DNA of 12,789 nucleotides, taken from NCBI GenBank assembly GCA_021648225.1, contig JAKITE010000082.1, positions 1-12,789 on the forward strand, written 5' to 3'. The first letter of the stretch is position 1. Each line of letters begins with the position of its first letter. The notes beneath the pieces were generated by a model. It was not told the origin of the DNA and did no database searches. It saw only the letters and a program-made list of their open reading frames with translations. This DNA is from Paracoccaceae bacterium (GTDB lineage Bacteria; Pseudomonadota; Alphaproteobacteria; Rhodobacterales; Rhodobacteraceae). Of the stretch, positions 6,388 to 12,789 are shown piece by piece. The position numbers were made by a program, and so were the translations under genes.

Positions 6388-7551
6388 ATGTTTTATGCCT
6401 CTATGAATTTTGCTTTGGGCGAAGATATCGAAGCTCTGCGCGACATGGTGCATCGCTGGGCGCAAGAACGTGTGGCGCCGATGGCCATGGAAATTGACAG
6501 CAGCAATGAATTCCCAAGCGCGCTATGGCGCGAGATGGGTGATTTGGGCCTGCTTGGCATTACGGTTCCCGAAGAATTCGGCGGCGCAGGCATGGGCTAT
6601 TTGGCCCATACCGTAGCGGTGGAGGAAATCGCGCGGGCCAGCGCATCGGTGGCGCTGTCTTACGGGGCGCATTCAAATCTGTGTGTGAACCAGATAAATC
6701 GCAATGCCAGCGATGACCAAAAACGCCAATTCCTGCCGGGGTTGATTTCGGGTGAACATGTAGGTGCCTTGGCGATGAGCGAGGCTGGCGCAGGATCAGA
6801 CGTGGTTTCAATGAAACTACGCGCGGAAAAGCGTAATGACCGTTATATTCTGAACGGCTCAAAATACTGGATCACCAACGGGCCGGATGCGGATACGCTG
6901 GTGGTTTATGCCAAAACAGATATGGATGCAGGGCCGCGCGGCATGACCGCGTTTATCGTGGAAAAATCCATGAAAGGGTTTTCGACCGGCCCGCATTTTG
7001 ATAAAATGGGCATGCGGGGTTCCAATACCGCCGAGCTGGTTTTTGAAGACGTCGAAGTGCCGTTTGAAAATGTTCTGGGCGAAGAAGGCCGCGGGGTTAA
7101 TGTGCTGATGTCCGGCCTTGATTATGAGCGCGTGGTGTTGTCGGGCATTGGCGTGGGCCTGATGCATGCGGTGCTGGACCACATCATGCCCTATATGCAT
7201 GAACGCAAACAATTTGGCGAAAAGATCGGTAATTTCCAACTGATGCAGGGCAAGATTGCCGATATTTACGCTACGATGAATTCGGCAAGGGCGTATGTTT
7301 ATGCGGTGGCAGCGGCCTGTGATCGGGGTGAGGTCACAAGGCAGGACGCGGCGGGTTGTGTGCTGTATACCAGCGAAAAGGCGATGGAAGTCGCAACGCA
7401 GGGCGTGCAGGCCATGGGCGGGGCAGGGTATATGAACGACTCGCCGCTATCGCGGATAATGCGGGATGCGAAATTGATGGAGATTGGCGCGGGAACAAGT
7501 GAAATCAGGCGGATGCTGATCGGTCGGGAATTGATGAAGGTGACAGGGTGA
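6388..7551 (+). CDS. ivd: Isovaleryl-CoA dehydrogenase
   Basis: A 387-residue FAD enzyme that oxidises isovaleryl-CoA to 3-methylcrotonyl-CoA in leucine breakdown, passing electrons to electron-transfer flavoprotein. Seen: N-terminal helical domain, acyl-CoA dehydrogenase signature ALAMSEAGAGSDV (127-139), middle beta domain with WITNGPDADTLVVYAKT, and the C-terminal motif GAGTSEIRR. At the place where medium-chain enzymes have their catalytic Glu (in EGT) there is Ala, while a Glu is present at position 247 in GLDYERVVL. This relocated catalytic Glu is the hallmark of isovaleryl-CoA dehydrogenases. GGAG stands 7 bases before the ATG. It is the first gene of the leucine operon, behind an inverted-repeat operator, and its stop overlaps the next start (TGATG). 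Confidence 0.95.
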   Translation: MFYASMNFALGEDIEALRDMVHRWAQERVAPMAMEIDSSNEFPSALWREMGDLGLLGITVPEEFGGAGMGYLAHTVAVEEIARASASVALSYGAHSNLCVNQINRNASDDQKRQFLPGLISGEHVGALAMSEAGAGSDVVSMKLRAEKRNDRYILNGSKYWITNGPDADTLVVYAKTDMDAGPRGMTAFIVEKSMKGFSTGPHFDKMGMRGSNTAELVFEDVEVPFENVLGEEGRGVNVLMSGLDYERVVLSGIGVGLMHAVLDHIMPYMHERKQFGEKIGNFQLMQGKIADIYATMNSARAYVYAVAAACDRGEVTRQDAAGCVLYTSEKAMEVATQGVQAMGGAGYMNDSPLSRIMRDAKLMEIGAGTSEIRRMLIGRELMKVTG

Positions 7552-9155
7552 TGGTGGTTAATAGTCAAGTAACATCTGGTTCGTTTGATTTTGCCAAGAA
7601 TAATGACGGATTGTCTGACGCGTTAGAGCATGTTGCCACAATTGCTGCCAAGGCAGCGTTGGGCGGTTCTGAGGGTTCCCGCAAACGTCATCTTGCGCGG
7701 GGCAAAATGTTGCCGCGCGACCGTGTGGCGGGGTTGCTTGACGCTGGGTCCTGGTTTCTTGAAATTGGCGCGCTGGCGGCGCATGGGATGTATGACGGGG
7801 CCTCGCCTGCGGCTGGGGTGATTGCCGGCATTGGCTTGGTGCATGGGCGGCCTGTGATGGTGGTTTGCAATGATGCGACCGTGAAGGGCGGCACGTATTA
7901 TCCTTTGACCGTGAAAAAGCACCTTAGGGCGCAGGAGATTGCGGCGGAAAACCATTTGCCCTGTGTTTACCTTGTGGATAGCGGCGGGGCCAACCTGCCC
8001 AATCAGGACGAGGTTTTTCCCGATCGCGATCATTTCGGGCGGATATTTTATAATCAGGCGCGCATGTCGGCGGCGGGGATTGCCCAGATTGCGGTTGTCA
8101 TGGGGTCTTGCACGGCGGGCGGGGCTTATGTGCCTGCGATGTCGGATGTTTCGATCATTGTCAAAGAACAAGGCACTATTTTTCTGGCAGGGCCGCCTTT
8201 GGTAAAGGCCGCGACGGGCGAGGTGGTTTCAGCCGAAGATTTAGGTGGCGGCGATGTGCATACGCGCCTGTCGGGCGTGGCGGATTATTTGGCGGATGAT
8301 GATGCCCATGCGCTGGAACTGGCGCGAGGGGCTGTTGCCGCGCTCAACCGACCTAAGCAGGCCGGCATCGCACGGCAACGGCCGGTGCCGCCAGCCTATG
8401 ATCCGGATGAAATGCTGGGCGTTATACCGGCTGACCCGAAGGTGCCGTATGATATTCGCGAGGTGATTGCGCGGGTTGTTGATGGCTCTGAATTTGATGA
8501 ATTCAAGGCACGGTTCGGCACCACGCTGGTTTGCGGGTTTGCCCATGTCGAGGGCATTCCGGTGGGGATTATTGCCAATAACGGTGTTTTGTTTTCCGAA
8601 AGTGCGGTCAAGGGCGCGCATTTTGTCGAGCTGTGTTGCCAGCGCAAAATCCCGCTGGTGTTTTTGCAAAATATCACCGGATTTATGGTCGGCCAAAAAT
8701 ACGAGGCCGAGGGCATCGCGCGGCACGGGGCCAAGCTGGTTACGGCGGTTGCCTGTGCCTCGGTGCCCAAGGTGACCATTCTGGTTGGCGGGTCTTTTGG
8801 CGCGGGAAATTACGGCATGTCGGGGCGGGCCTATTCGCCTCGGTTCCTGTGGACATGGCCAAATTCTCGGATTTCGGTAATGGGTGGCGAGCAGGCCGCG
8901 GGGGTGCTGGCGACCGTTAAACGGGACGGCATTGAACGCGATGGTGGCGAGTGGTCTGCTGAGGAAGAAGTGGCGTTTAAGCAGCCAACCATTGATATGT
9001 TTGAGGAACAGTCGCACCCGCTATATGCCACGGCGCGGTTGTGGGATGACGGGATTATTGACCCTCGGAAAACCCGTGAAGTTTTGGCGCTGTCATTGGA
9101 AATTGCGCTGAACGCGCCGATTGAGGAGACACGTTTTGGCGTGTTTCGGATGTGA
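7551..9155 (+). CDS. mccB: Methylcrotonyl-CoA carboxylase subunit beta (carboxyltransferase)
   Basis: A 534-residue cytoplasmic subunit that transfers the carboxyl group from biotin to 3-methylcrotonyl-CoA, giving 3-methylglutaconyl-CoA. It shows the two crotonase-like carboxyltransferase halves: GSCTAGGAYVPAMSD (185-199) with the following IFLAGPPLVKAATGEVVS in the N half, and SFGAGNYGMSGRAYSPRF plus WPNSRISVMGGEQAAGVLA (about 415-454) in the C half. The latter is characteristic of MCC beta and propionyl-type subunits, and ends with the usual DGIIDPRKTREVL. Length fits MccB (about 530-540). The ATG at 7551 overlaps the ivd stop by one base and is preferred to the GTG three bases upstream. 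Its partner mccA follows after a small inserted gene. Confidence 0.95.
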   Translation: MVVNSQVTSGSFDFAKNNDGLSDALEHVATIAAKAALGGSEGSRKRHLARGKMLPRDRVAGLLDAGSWFLEIGALAAHGMYDGASPAAGVIAGIGLVHGRPVMVVCNDATVKGGTYYPLTVKKHLRAQEIAAENHLPCVYLVDSGGANLPNQDEVFPDRDHFGRIFYNQARMSAAGIAQIAVVMGSCTAGGAYVPAMSDVSIIVKEQGTIFLAGPPLVKAATGEVVSAEDLGGGDVHTRLSGVADYLADDDAHALELARGAVAALNRPKQAGIARQRPVPPAYDPDEMLGVIPADPKVPYDIREVIARVVDGSEFDEFKARFGTTLVCGFAHVEGIPVGIIANNGVLFSESAVKGAHFVELCCQRKIPLVFLQNITGFMVGQKYEAEGIARHGAKLVTAVACASVPKVTILVGGSFGAGNYGMSGRAYSPRFLWTWPNSRISVMGGEQAAGVLATVKRDGIERDGGEWSAEEEVAFKQPTIDMFEEQSHPLYATARLWDDGIIDPRKTREVLALSLEIALNAPIEETRFGVFRM

Positions 9156-9164
9156 GTGTAAAAA

Positions 9165-9443
9165 GTGGGCGTACTTGGATTTCTATTTCTAACAGGTTTT
9201 TTGATCTGGGTAATTGTGAAGAAAGACCAAAGGAAGAATTTTTTGCTTGAATTAAAACAAGCCCCACTTTCAGGAACATGGATGCTAGTTGGAGTAATTA
9301 GCGCTTTGGTCTTTTTCTGGGGCATAATGATCCCTTCATTTGGTTCTATAGAATTTGAGATGCCCTTTGGGCAAATGGAAGTTTGGCAGATTGCAGGGCT
9401 AATTGCATTGGTTTGGTGGATTTCTGAAGAGTTCGGAGGGTAA
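9165..9443 (+). CDS. Small AT-rich membrane protein of unknown function inside the mcc operon
   Basis: A 92-residue protein not recognised as any named family. It has two clear hydrophobic helices (about 2-18 and 38-58) and a third, tryptophan-rich one (about 71-87), joined by a basic loop with KKDQRK, which suggests an inner-membrane protein with that loop in the cytoplasm. The only workable start is the GTG at 9165, 9 bases after the mccB stop; its ribosome binding site is poor. The DNA differs from its neighbours: by hand count about 39% GC over 9181-9420, against 57-58% in 9001-9060 and 9481-9540, with many A/T-ending codons. Its last codons contain the GGAGGG that serves as ribosome binding site for mccA. 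Hydrophobic pattern and an open frame filling the gap support a real gene. A function in leucine catabolism is not implied. Confidence 0.7.
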   Translation: MGVLGFLFLTGFLIWVIVKKDQRKNFLLELKQAPLSGTWMLVGVISALVFFWGIMIPSFGSIEFEMPFGQMEVWQIAGLIALVWWISEEFGG

Positions 9444-9447
9444 ATTA

Positions 9448-9990
9448 ATGTTCACTAAAATCCTGATTGCCAATCGTGGCGAAATCGCCTGCCGCATCAT
9501 TGAAACCGCCCGCAAAATGGGCGTGGCCACGGTAGCGGTTTATTCTGATGTAGACGCGCAAGCCAAACATGTTGCGATGGCTTCCGAGGCCGTGCGGATC
9601 GGGCCTGCGCCGGTGGCAGAAAGCTATTTGCTGGGCGATGTAATCATTGCGGTAGCGCTGGATTGCGGGGCGGAGGCCATTCATCCGGGTTATGGGTTCC
9701 TGTCGGAAAATCCCGATTTTGTCGAGGCTGTGGAGGCGGCGGGGCTGGTGTTTATCGGGCCCTCAGCCGATGCCATTCGGGCTATGGGGCTTAAGGACGC
9801 CGCTAAAAAGCTGATGGAAAATGCGGGCGTGCCGGTGGTGCCGGGCTATCACGGCGATAATCAGGATGCGGATTTTCTGGCCGTGCAGGCAGGGGAAATC
9901 GGCTATCCGGTGCTGATCAAAGCCGTGGCGGGGGGCGGCGGCAAAGGGATGCGCCGCGTTGACCATCCCACGATTTTGCTGATGCTTTGA
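9448..9990 (+). pseudogene. mccA: Methylcrotonyl-CoA carboxylase subunit alpha, N-terminal part (frame broken near 9970)
   Basis: The first 180 codons of the biotin carboxylase subunit. It starts at an ATG with an excellent GGAGGG 7 bases upstream. The sequence opens with the family signature KILIANRGEIACRIIETA and contains GYGFLSEN (81-88) and the glycine-rich ATP-grasp loop GGGGKGMR (162-169). After VDHP (residue 174) the reading frame turns into a non-conserved tail and stops at 9988-9990. Adding one base (a G fits, giving DHPDDFADAL) between 9969 and 9970 joins it to the frame ending at 11393 and restores a 648-residue MccA of normal length. As given, this fragment cannot bind ATP properly because the rest of the ATP-grasp fold is in another frame. 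It is either a recent inactivating deletion or a sequence error. Confidence 0.9.
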
Positions 9991-11393
9991 GCGCGTCGCG
10001 CCGTGAGGGAAGCGCCAGTTTCGGCAATTCCGATGTGTTGGTTGAAAAATATATCCTTAGTCCACGCCATATCGAGGTGCAGGTTTTTGGTGATAACTTT
10101 GGTAATGTTGTGCATCTGTTTGAGCGGGATTGCTCGTTGCAACGGCGCCATCAAAAGGTGATCGAGGAGGCTCCGGCGCCGGGCATGACCGACGAGATGC
10201 GCAGCGCAATGACAAGCGCAGCGGTGAAGGCAGCGCAATCCATCGGCTATTCCGGTGCGGGGACGGTTGAATTTATTGTTGATGGTTCGGACGGGCTGCA
10301 TCCCGACCGGTTTTGGTTTATGGAAATGAATACCCGTTTGCAGGTCGAACATCCGGTGACCGAGGCCATTACCGGCCTTGATCTGGTGGAATGGCAATTG
10401 CGCGTCGCCAGTGGCGAGACCTTGCCGCTGGCGCAGGATGCTATCACCCTGAACGGCCATGCCTTTGAGGCGCGGATTTATGCCGAGGATGTGCCGGCAG
10501 GGTTTTTGCCGAGCATTGGAACGCTGGAGCGGTTGCGGTTTCCGGGTGGCGTTCGGGTGGATAGCGGTGTGCGGCAAGGCGATGAAATTTCGCCTTGGTA
10601 TGACCCGATGATTGCCAAACTGACCAGCCATGCAGCCACGCGCGAAACCGCCTTGGCCGAGATGCGGGTGGCGTTGGAGCAAATGGATATTGCCGGCACC
10701 ATTACCAATACGGCGTTTCTGGCGGCTTTATGTGCCCATAAGGGTTTTAAGGCTGAACAGGTTGATACGGGGCTGATCGAGCGGGACCTGAAAGGGCTGA
10801 TCGCGGTGCCGGAGGCTCCGTTTTTAGCAGGGGCTTTGGCGGCGATTGTGGCTTTAGGCTTGCCGAATGATAACGCCCATTCGGGGTTTACTATCTGGGG
10901 GCCATTGGCGCGGATTGTGGTGCTTGACGGTGTTGAATATCGGGTTGAAACACTGGTGGCGAACCGGTTTGCGGTGCGCTGTGGTGATAAGGCTGTCGAG
11001 CTTGATATTCTGGCAGCTAACGGGCCGGATTGGCGGCTGCGGGTGGAGGGCAAGGTGCAATCGGCGCTGGTTTGGCGCTCAAACGGGTTGGCATTTGTCC
11101 GGTTCGGATTGACCCGTGTTGAGTTTGGCATCCATGACCCGATGCAAGAAGCCGGGGGCGCGCAAGCGGGCGGTGATGTGGTTTTGGCACCGATGCCGGG
11201 GCTGGTTCAGAGGGTTATGATCTCGGCAGGGGATGTTGTTAAGCAAGGCGATCCGTTGATGGTATTGGAAGCCATGAAAATGGAACATGCGCTGGTTGCG
11301 CCGCGTGACGGGATGGTCGAGGCGGTTTTGGCGGTGCAAGGCGCGCAGGTGGATGCGGGCGTGTTACTGGTCAGGCTGGAGCAAGAACCGTGA
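9987..11393 (+). pseudogene. mccA: Methylcrotonyl-CoA carboxylase subunit alpha, C-terminal part with biotin carrier domain
   Basis: The continuation of mccA in the -1 frame; the start given (TTG 9987, overlapping the upstream stop) is only where the open frame can begin, not a credible initiation site. Residues counted from it: the rest of the biotin carboxylase domain, including signature FMEMNTRLQVEHPVTE (111-126) with the catalytic EMNxR and EHPVTE segments, the biotin carboxylase C-terminal domain (about 150-255), a linking BT-type region, and the biotin carrier domain with EAMKM, where Lys431 is the biotinylation site. All motifs are intact and codon use matches the neighbours, so no decay is visible beyond the one frame break. 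With the N-terminal part it would carboxylate biotin using ATP and bicarbonate, feeding MccB. The stop overlaps the next gene's GTG start. Confidence 0.9.
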
Positions 11394-12037
11394 TCCGGCT
11401 GCATCATGTGCCTGAAAGCCGCTCCATGCGGGTGTTGTGGATGCTGCATGAATCGGGGCTGGAATTCGAGGTTAAGACCTATCCGTTTGATAAATCCTTG
11501 CGCGACCCTGCCTATCTGGCTGTGCATCCGGCGGGGCGGGTTCCGGCGCTTGAAATCGACGGGATTGTGCTGTTTGAAAGCGGTGCGGCGCTGGAATATC
11601 TGGCGGCGCGGCACGGGCGGCTGGGGCGTGTGCAAGGCGATGCGGATTTTGCTGAATGGCTGAACTGGTTACATTTTGCCGAGACCATCAGCCAGCATGC
11701 GGCGGCGCTTACCCAGCAGCATGTGGTAATTTATCCAGCCGAGAAACGATCGGCGCTGATCACCAAGCTGGAACCAATGCGGCTGGCGAAAACCTATCAG
11801 GCGCTGGAGCAGCGTTTGACAGGGCGGGAGTATTTACTGGGGGATTTTAGCGCCGCGGATATTGGCGTTGGGCAGGCTTTGTATATGGCAAAACATTTTG
11901 CTGTATTGGCGCCGTTTAAACGGTTGAACGGGTATTTTTTGCGATTAAGCGAACGGGCGGCTTTTCAGAAATCTTTGCCTCATGACGGGCAAAGCCGGCT
12001 GTATGATGCGGAATTTTACGAGGCTCTGGATGGGTGA
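11390..12037 (+). CDS. Glutathione S-transferase family protein
   Basis: A 215-residue cytoplasmic protein with an N-terminal thioredoxin-like GST domain (about 1-78). It begins IRLHHVPESRSMRVLWMLHE, in which Ser10 or Ser12 could be the glutathione-activating residue, and has the conserved cis-proline segment GRVPALEIDG (about 49-58) and the ESGAALEYLA block that holds the glutathione gamma-glutamyl group. The C-terminal helical domain contains the usual FSAADIGVGQAL capping motif. The GTG start at 11390 overlaps the mccA stop (GTGA), and the 3' end overlaps mvaB by 8 bases, so it is translated as part of the leucine operon. Its substrate is unknown; detoxifying reactive acyl-CoA-derived electrophiles would be a natural but unproven role. 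Confidence 0.9.
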   Translation: MIRLHHVPESRSMRVLWMLHESGLEFEVKTYPFDKSLRDPAYLAVHPAGRVPALEIDGIVLFESGAALEYLAARHGRLGRVQGDADFAEWLNWLHFAETISQHAAALTQQHVVIYPAEKRSALITKLEPMRLAKTYQALEQRLTGREYLLGDFSAADIGVGQALYMAKHFAVLAPFKRLNGYFLRLSERAAFQKSLPHDGQSRLYDAEFYEALDG

Positions 12038-12789
12038 GCATATCCAGATATTTGAAATGGGTCCGCGTGATGGTTTGCAAAGCCAGAAGCGGATAATTTC
12101 CTTGGCAGATAAAATCAGGCTGGTGGATATGCTGTCGGATTGCGGGTTTGAAAAAATCGAGGTGGCCAGTTTTGTCAGCCCGAAATGGGTGCCGCAAATG
12201 GCGGATTCCGATCAGGTTATGGCGGGGATTACGCGGCGCGAGGGTGTGGTTTATTCGGCCCTGACGCCTAATATGCGGGGGTATGCAGCCGCAGTTTTGG
12301 CAGGGGTGGATGAGGTGGCGATTTTTGCTTCGGCCTCGGAAGGGTTTTCACAGGCCAATATCAATTGTTCTATTGTTGAAAGTATCGCGCGGTTCAAGCC
12401 CGTTCTGGCGGCGGCCAAGGCGGATAATATTCCGGTGCGGGGGTATATTTCCTGTATCACCGATTGCCCGTTTGACGGGGTGACAGCCCCGCAACAGGTG
12501 GCGGATCTGGCGGCGATATTGATGGAGGCCGGTTGTTATGGCATATCGCTGGGCGACACAATCGGCGCGGCGGTGCCCGAATCGGTTGGTTTAATGCTGG
12601 ATGCGGTATTGAAACAGGTTCCGGCAACGGTTTTGGCGGGGCATTTTCATGATACTCATGGCAGGGCTTTGGAGAATATTGCGGTTGGTCTGGATATGGG
12701 GTTAAGGGTTTTTGATAGCGCGATCGGGGGGCTTGGCGGTTGCCCCTATGCGCCGGGGGCGGCGGGGAATGTTGATACGATCAGGGTGG
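12030..12789 (+). CDS. mvaB: Hydroxymethylglutaryl-CoA lyase, 3'-truncated by window edge
   Basis: The frame from the ATG at 12030 stays open for 253 codons to the window edge; the family is about 285-300 residues, so only the C-terminal end is missing. The enzyme cleaves HMG-CoA to acetoacetate and acetyl-CoA, the last step of leucine breakdown. Seen: FEMGPRDGLQ near the N-terminus (the catalytic Arg-Asp pair), SFVSPKWVPQMAD (substrate loop), a late GHFHDTHG with the two metal-binding histidines, and GGLGGCPYAPGAAGN with the catalytic Cys. The start lies 8 bases inside the preceding GST gene, which indicates translational coupling. The 3-methylglutaconyl-CoA hydratase needed between MccAB and this enzyme is not in the window; it may follow to the right. 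Confidence 0.95.
   Translation, partial: MGEHIQIFEMGPRDGLQSQKRIISLADKIRLVDMLSDCGFEKIEVASFVSPKWVPQMADSDQVMAGITRREGVVYSALTPNMRGYAAAVLAGVDEVAIFASASEGFSQANINCSIVESIARFKPVLAAAKADNIPVRGYISCITDCPFDGVTAPQQVADLAAILMEAGCYGISLGDTIGAAVPESVGLMLDAVLKQVPATVLAGHFHDTHGRALENIAVGLDMGLRVFDSAIGGLGGCPYAPGAAGNVDTIRV

Noticed and set aside
8241..9017. Minus-strand open frame of 258 codons opposite mccB
   Set aside because: It overlaps highly conserved carboxyltransferase motifs on the other strand and has an implausible composition; a shadow frame.
9985..9990. CTT-TGA in the mccA N-terminal frame, reminiscent of the RF2 +1 frameshift site
   Set aside because: A +1 shift there meets a stop within a few codons; the intact downstream frame needs -1, and no upstream Shine-Dalgarno of the RF2 type is present. 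A missing base explains the break better.
9903..10682. Minus-strand open frame of 259 codons opposite mccA
   Set aside because: It lies over the biotin carboxylase domain and its conserved signatures; no domain of its own.

Overview
The window looks like a chromosomal segment of an alphaproteobacterium, most likely a marine Rhodobacterales-type organism. This is inferred from moderate GC content (about 57% in hand-counted coding lines), a HmrR/CueR-type copper operon, and a compact ivd-mccB-mccA-GST-mvaB leucine catabolism operon. No rRNA, tRNA, CRISPR array, transposase or phage gene was seen. There is no gene-free stretch longer than about 130 bases.

Layout. (1) Bases 1-728, minus strand: the 5' part of a hormone-sensitive-lipase-type alpha/beta hydrolase that runs off the left edge. 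(2) Bases 729-854: a divergent intergenic region with a textbook CueR-type copper promoter. (3) Bases 855-4321, plus strand: a copper operon made of a small heavy-metal-associated (HMA) domain protein, the Cu(I) P-type ATPase CopA, the sensor CueR, and an exported monohaem cytochrome c. (4) Bases 4354-6329: a divergently transcribed pair, an exported DUF4198 protein (minus) and a HupE/UreJ-family membrane protein (plus). The copper operon and the DUF4198 gene converge on a short hairpin. (5) Bases 6346-6365: a perfect inverted repeat upstream of the leucine operon. (6) Bases 6388-12789, plus strand: isovaleryl-CoA dehydrogenase, methylcrotonyl-CoA carboxylase beta subunit, a small AT-rich membrane protein, the carboxylase alpha subunit (broken by a one-base frameshift), a glutathione S-transferase-like protein, and HMG-CoA lyase, which runs off the right edge.

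How the genes work together. CueR senses Cu(I) and would remodel the 19-bp-spaced promoter upstream of the HMA gene. This raises the chaperone and the exporting ATPase, and CueR itself, because cueR lies downstream in the same transcript. In the leucine operon, Ivd converts isovaleryl-CoA to 3-methylcrotonyl-CoA, MccAB carboxylates that to 3-methylglutaconyl-CoA, and, after a hydratase not visible here, MvaB cleaves HMG-CoA to acetoacetate and acetyl-CoA.

The most interesting signal is the junction between the HMA gene and copA. A run of ten A residues ending in AAG contains the slippery heptamer A-AAA-AAG in the correct phase, right at the end of the HMA domain. A -1 shift there leads straight into the CopA frame, which is already open across the junction. 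The HMA frame itself stops 10 bases later. CopA has no ATG or good ribosome binding site of its own at its N-terminus. This suggests one mRNA making both a free copper chaperone and a three-HMA CopA, by the same principle as E. coli copA/CopA(Z) but with the frames reversed. The main caution is that mccA in the same window also lacks one base, so a sequence error must be excluded.
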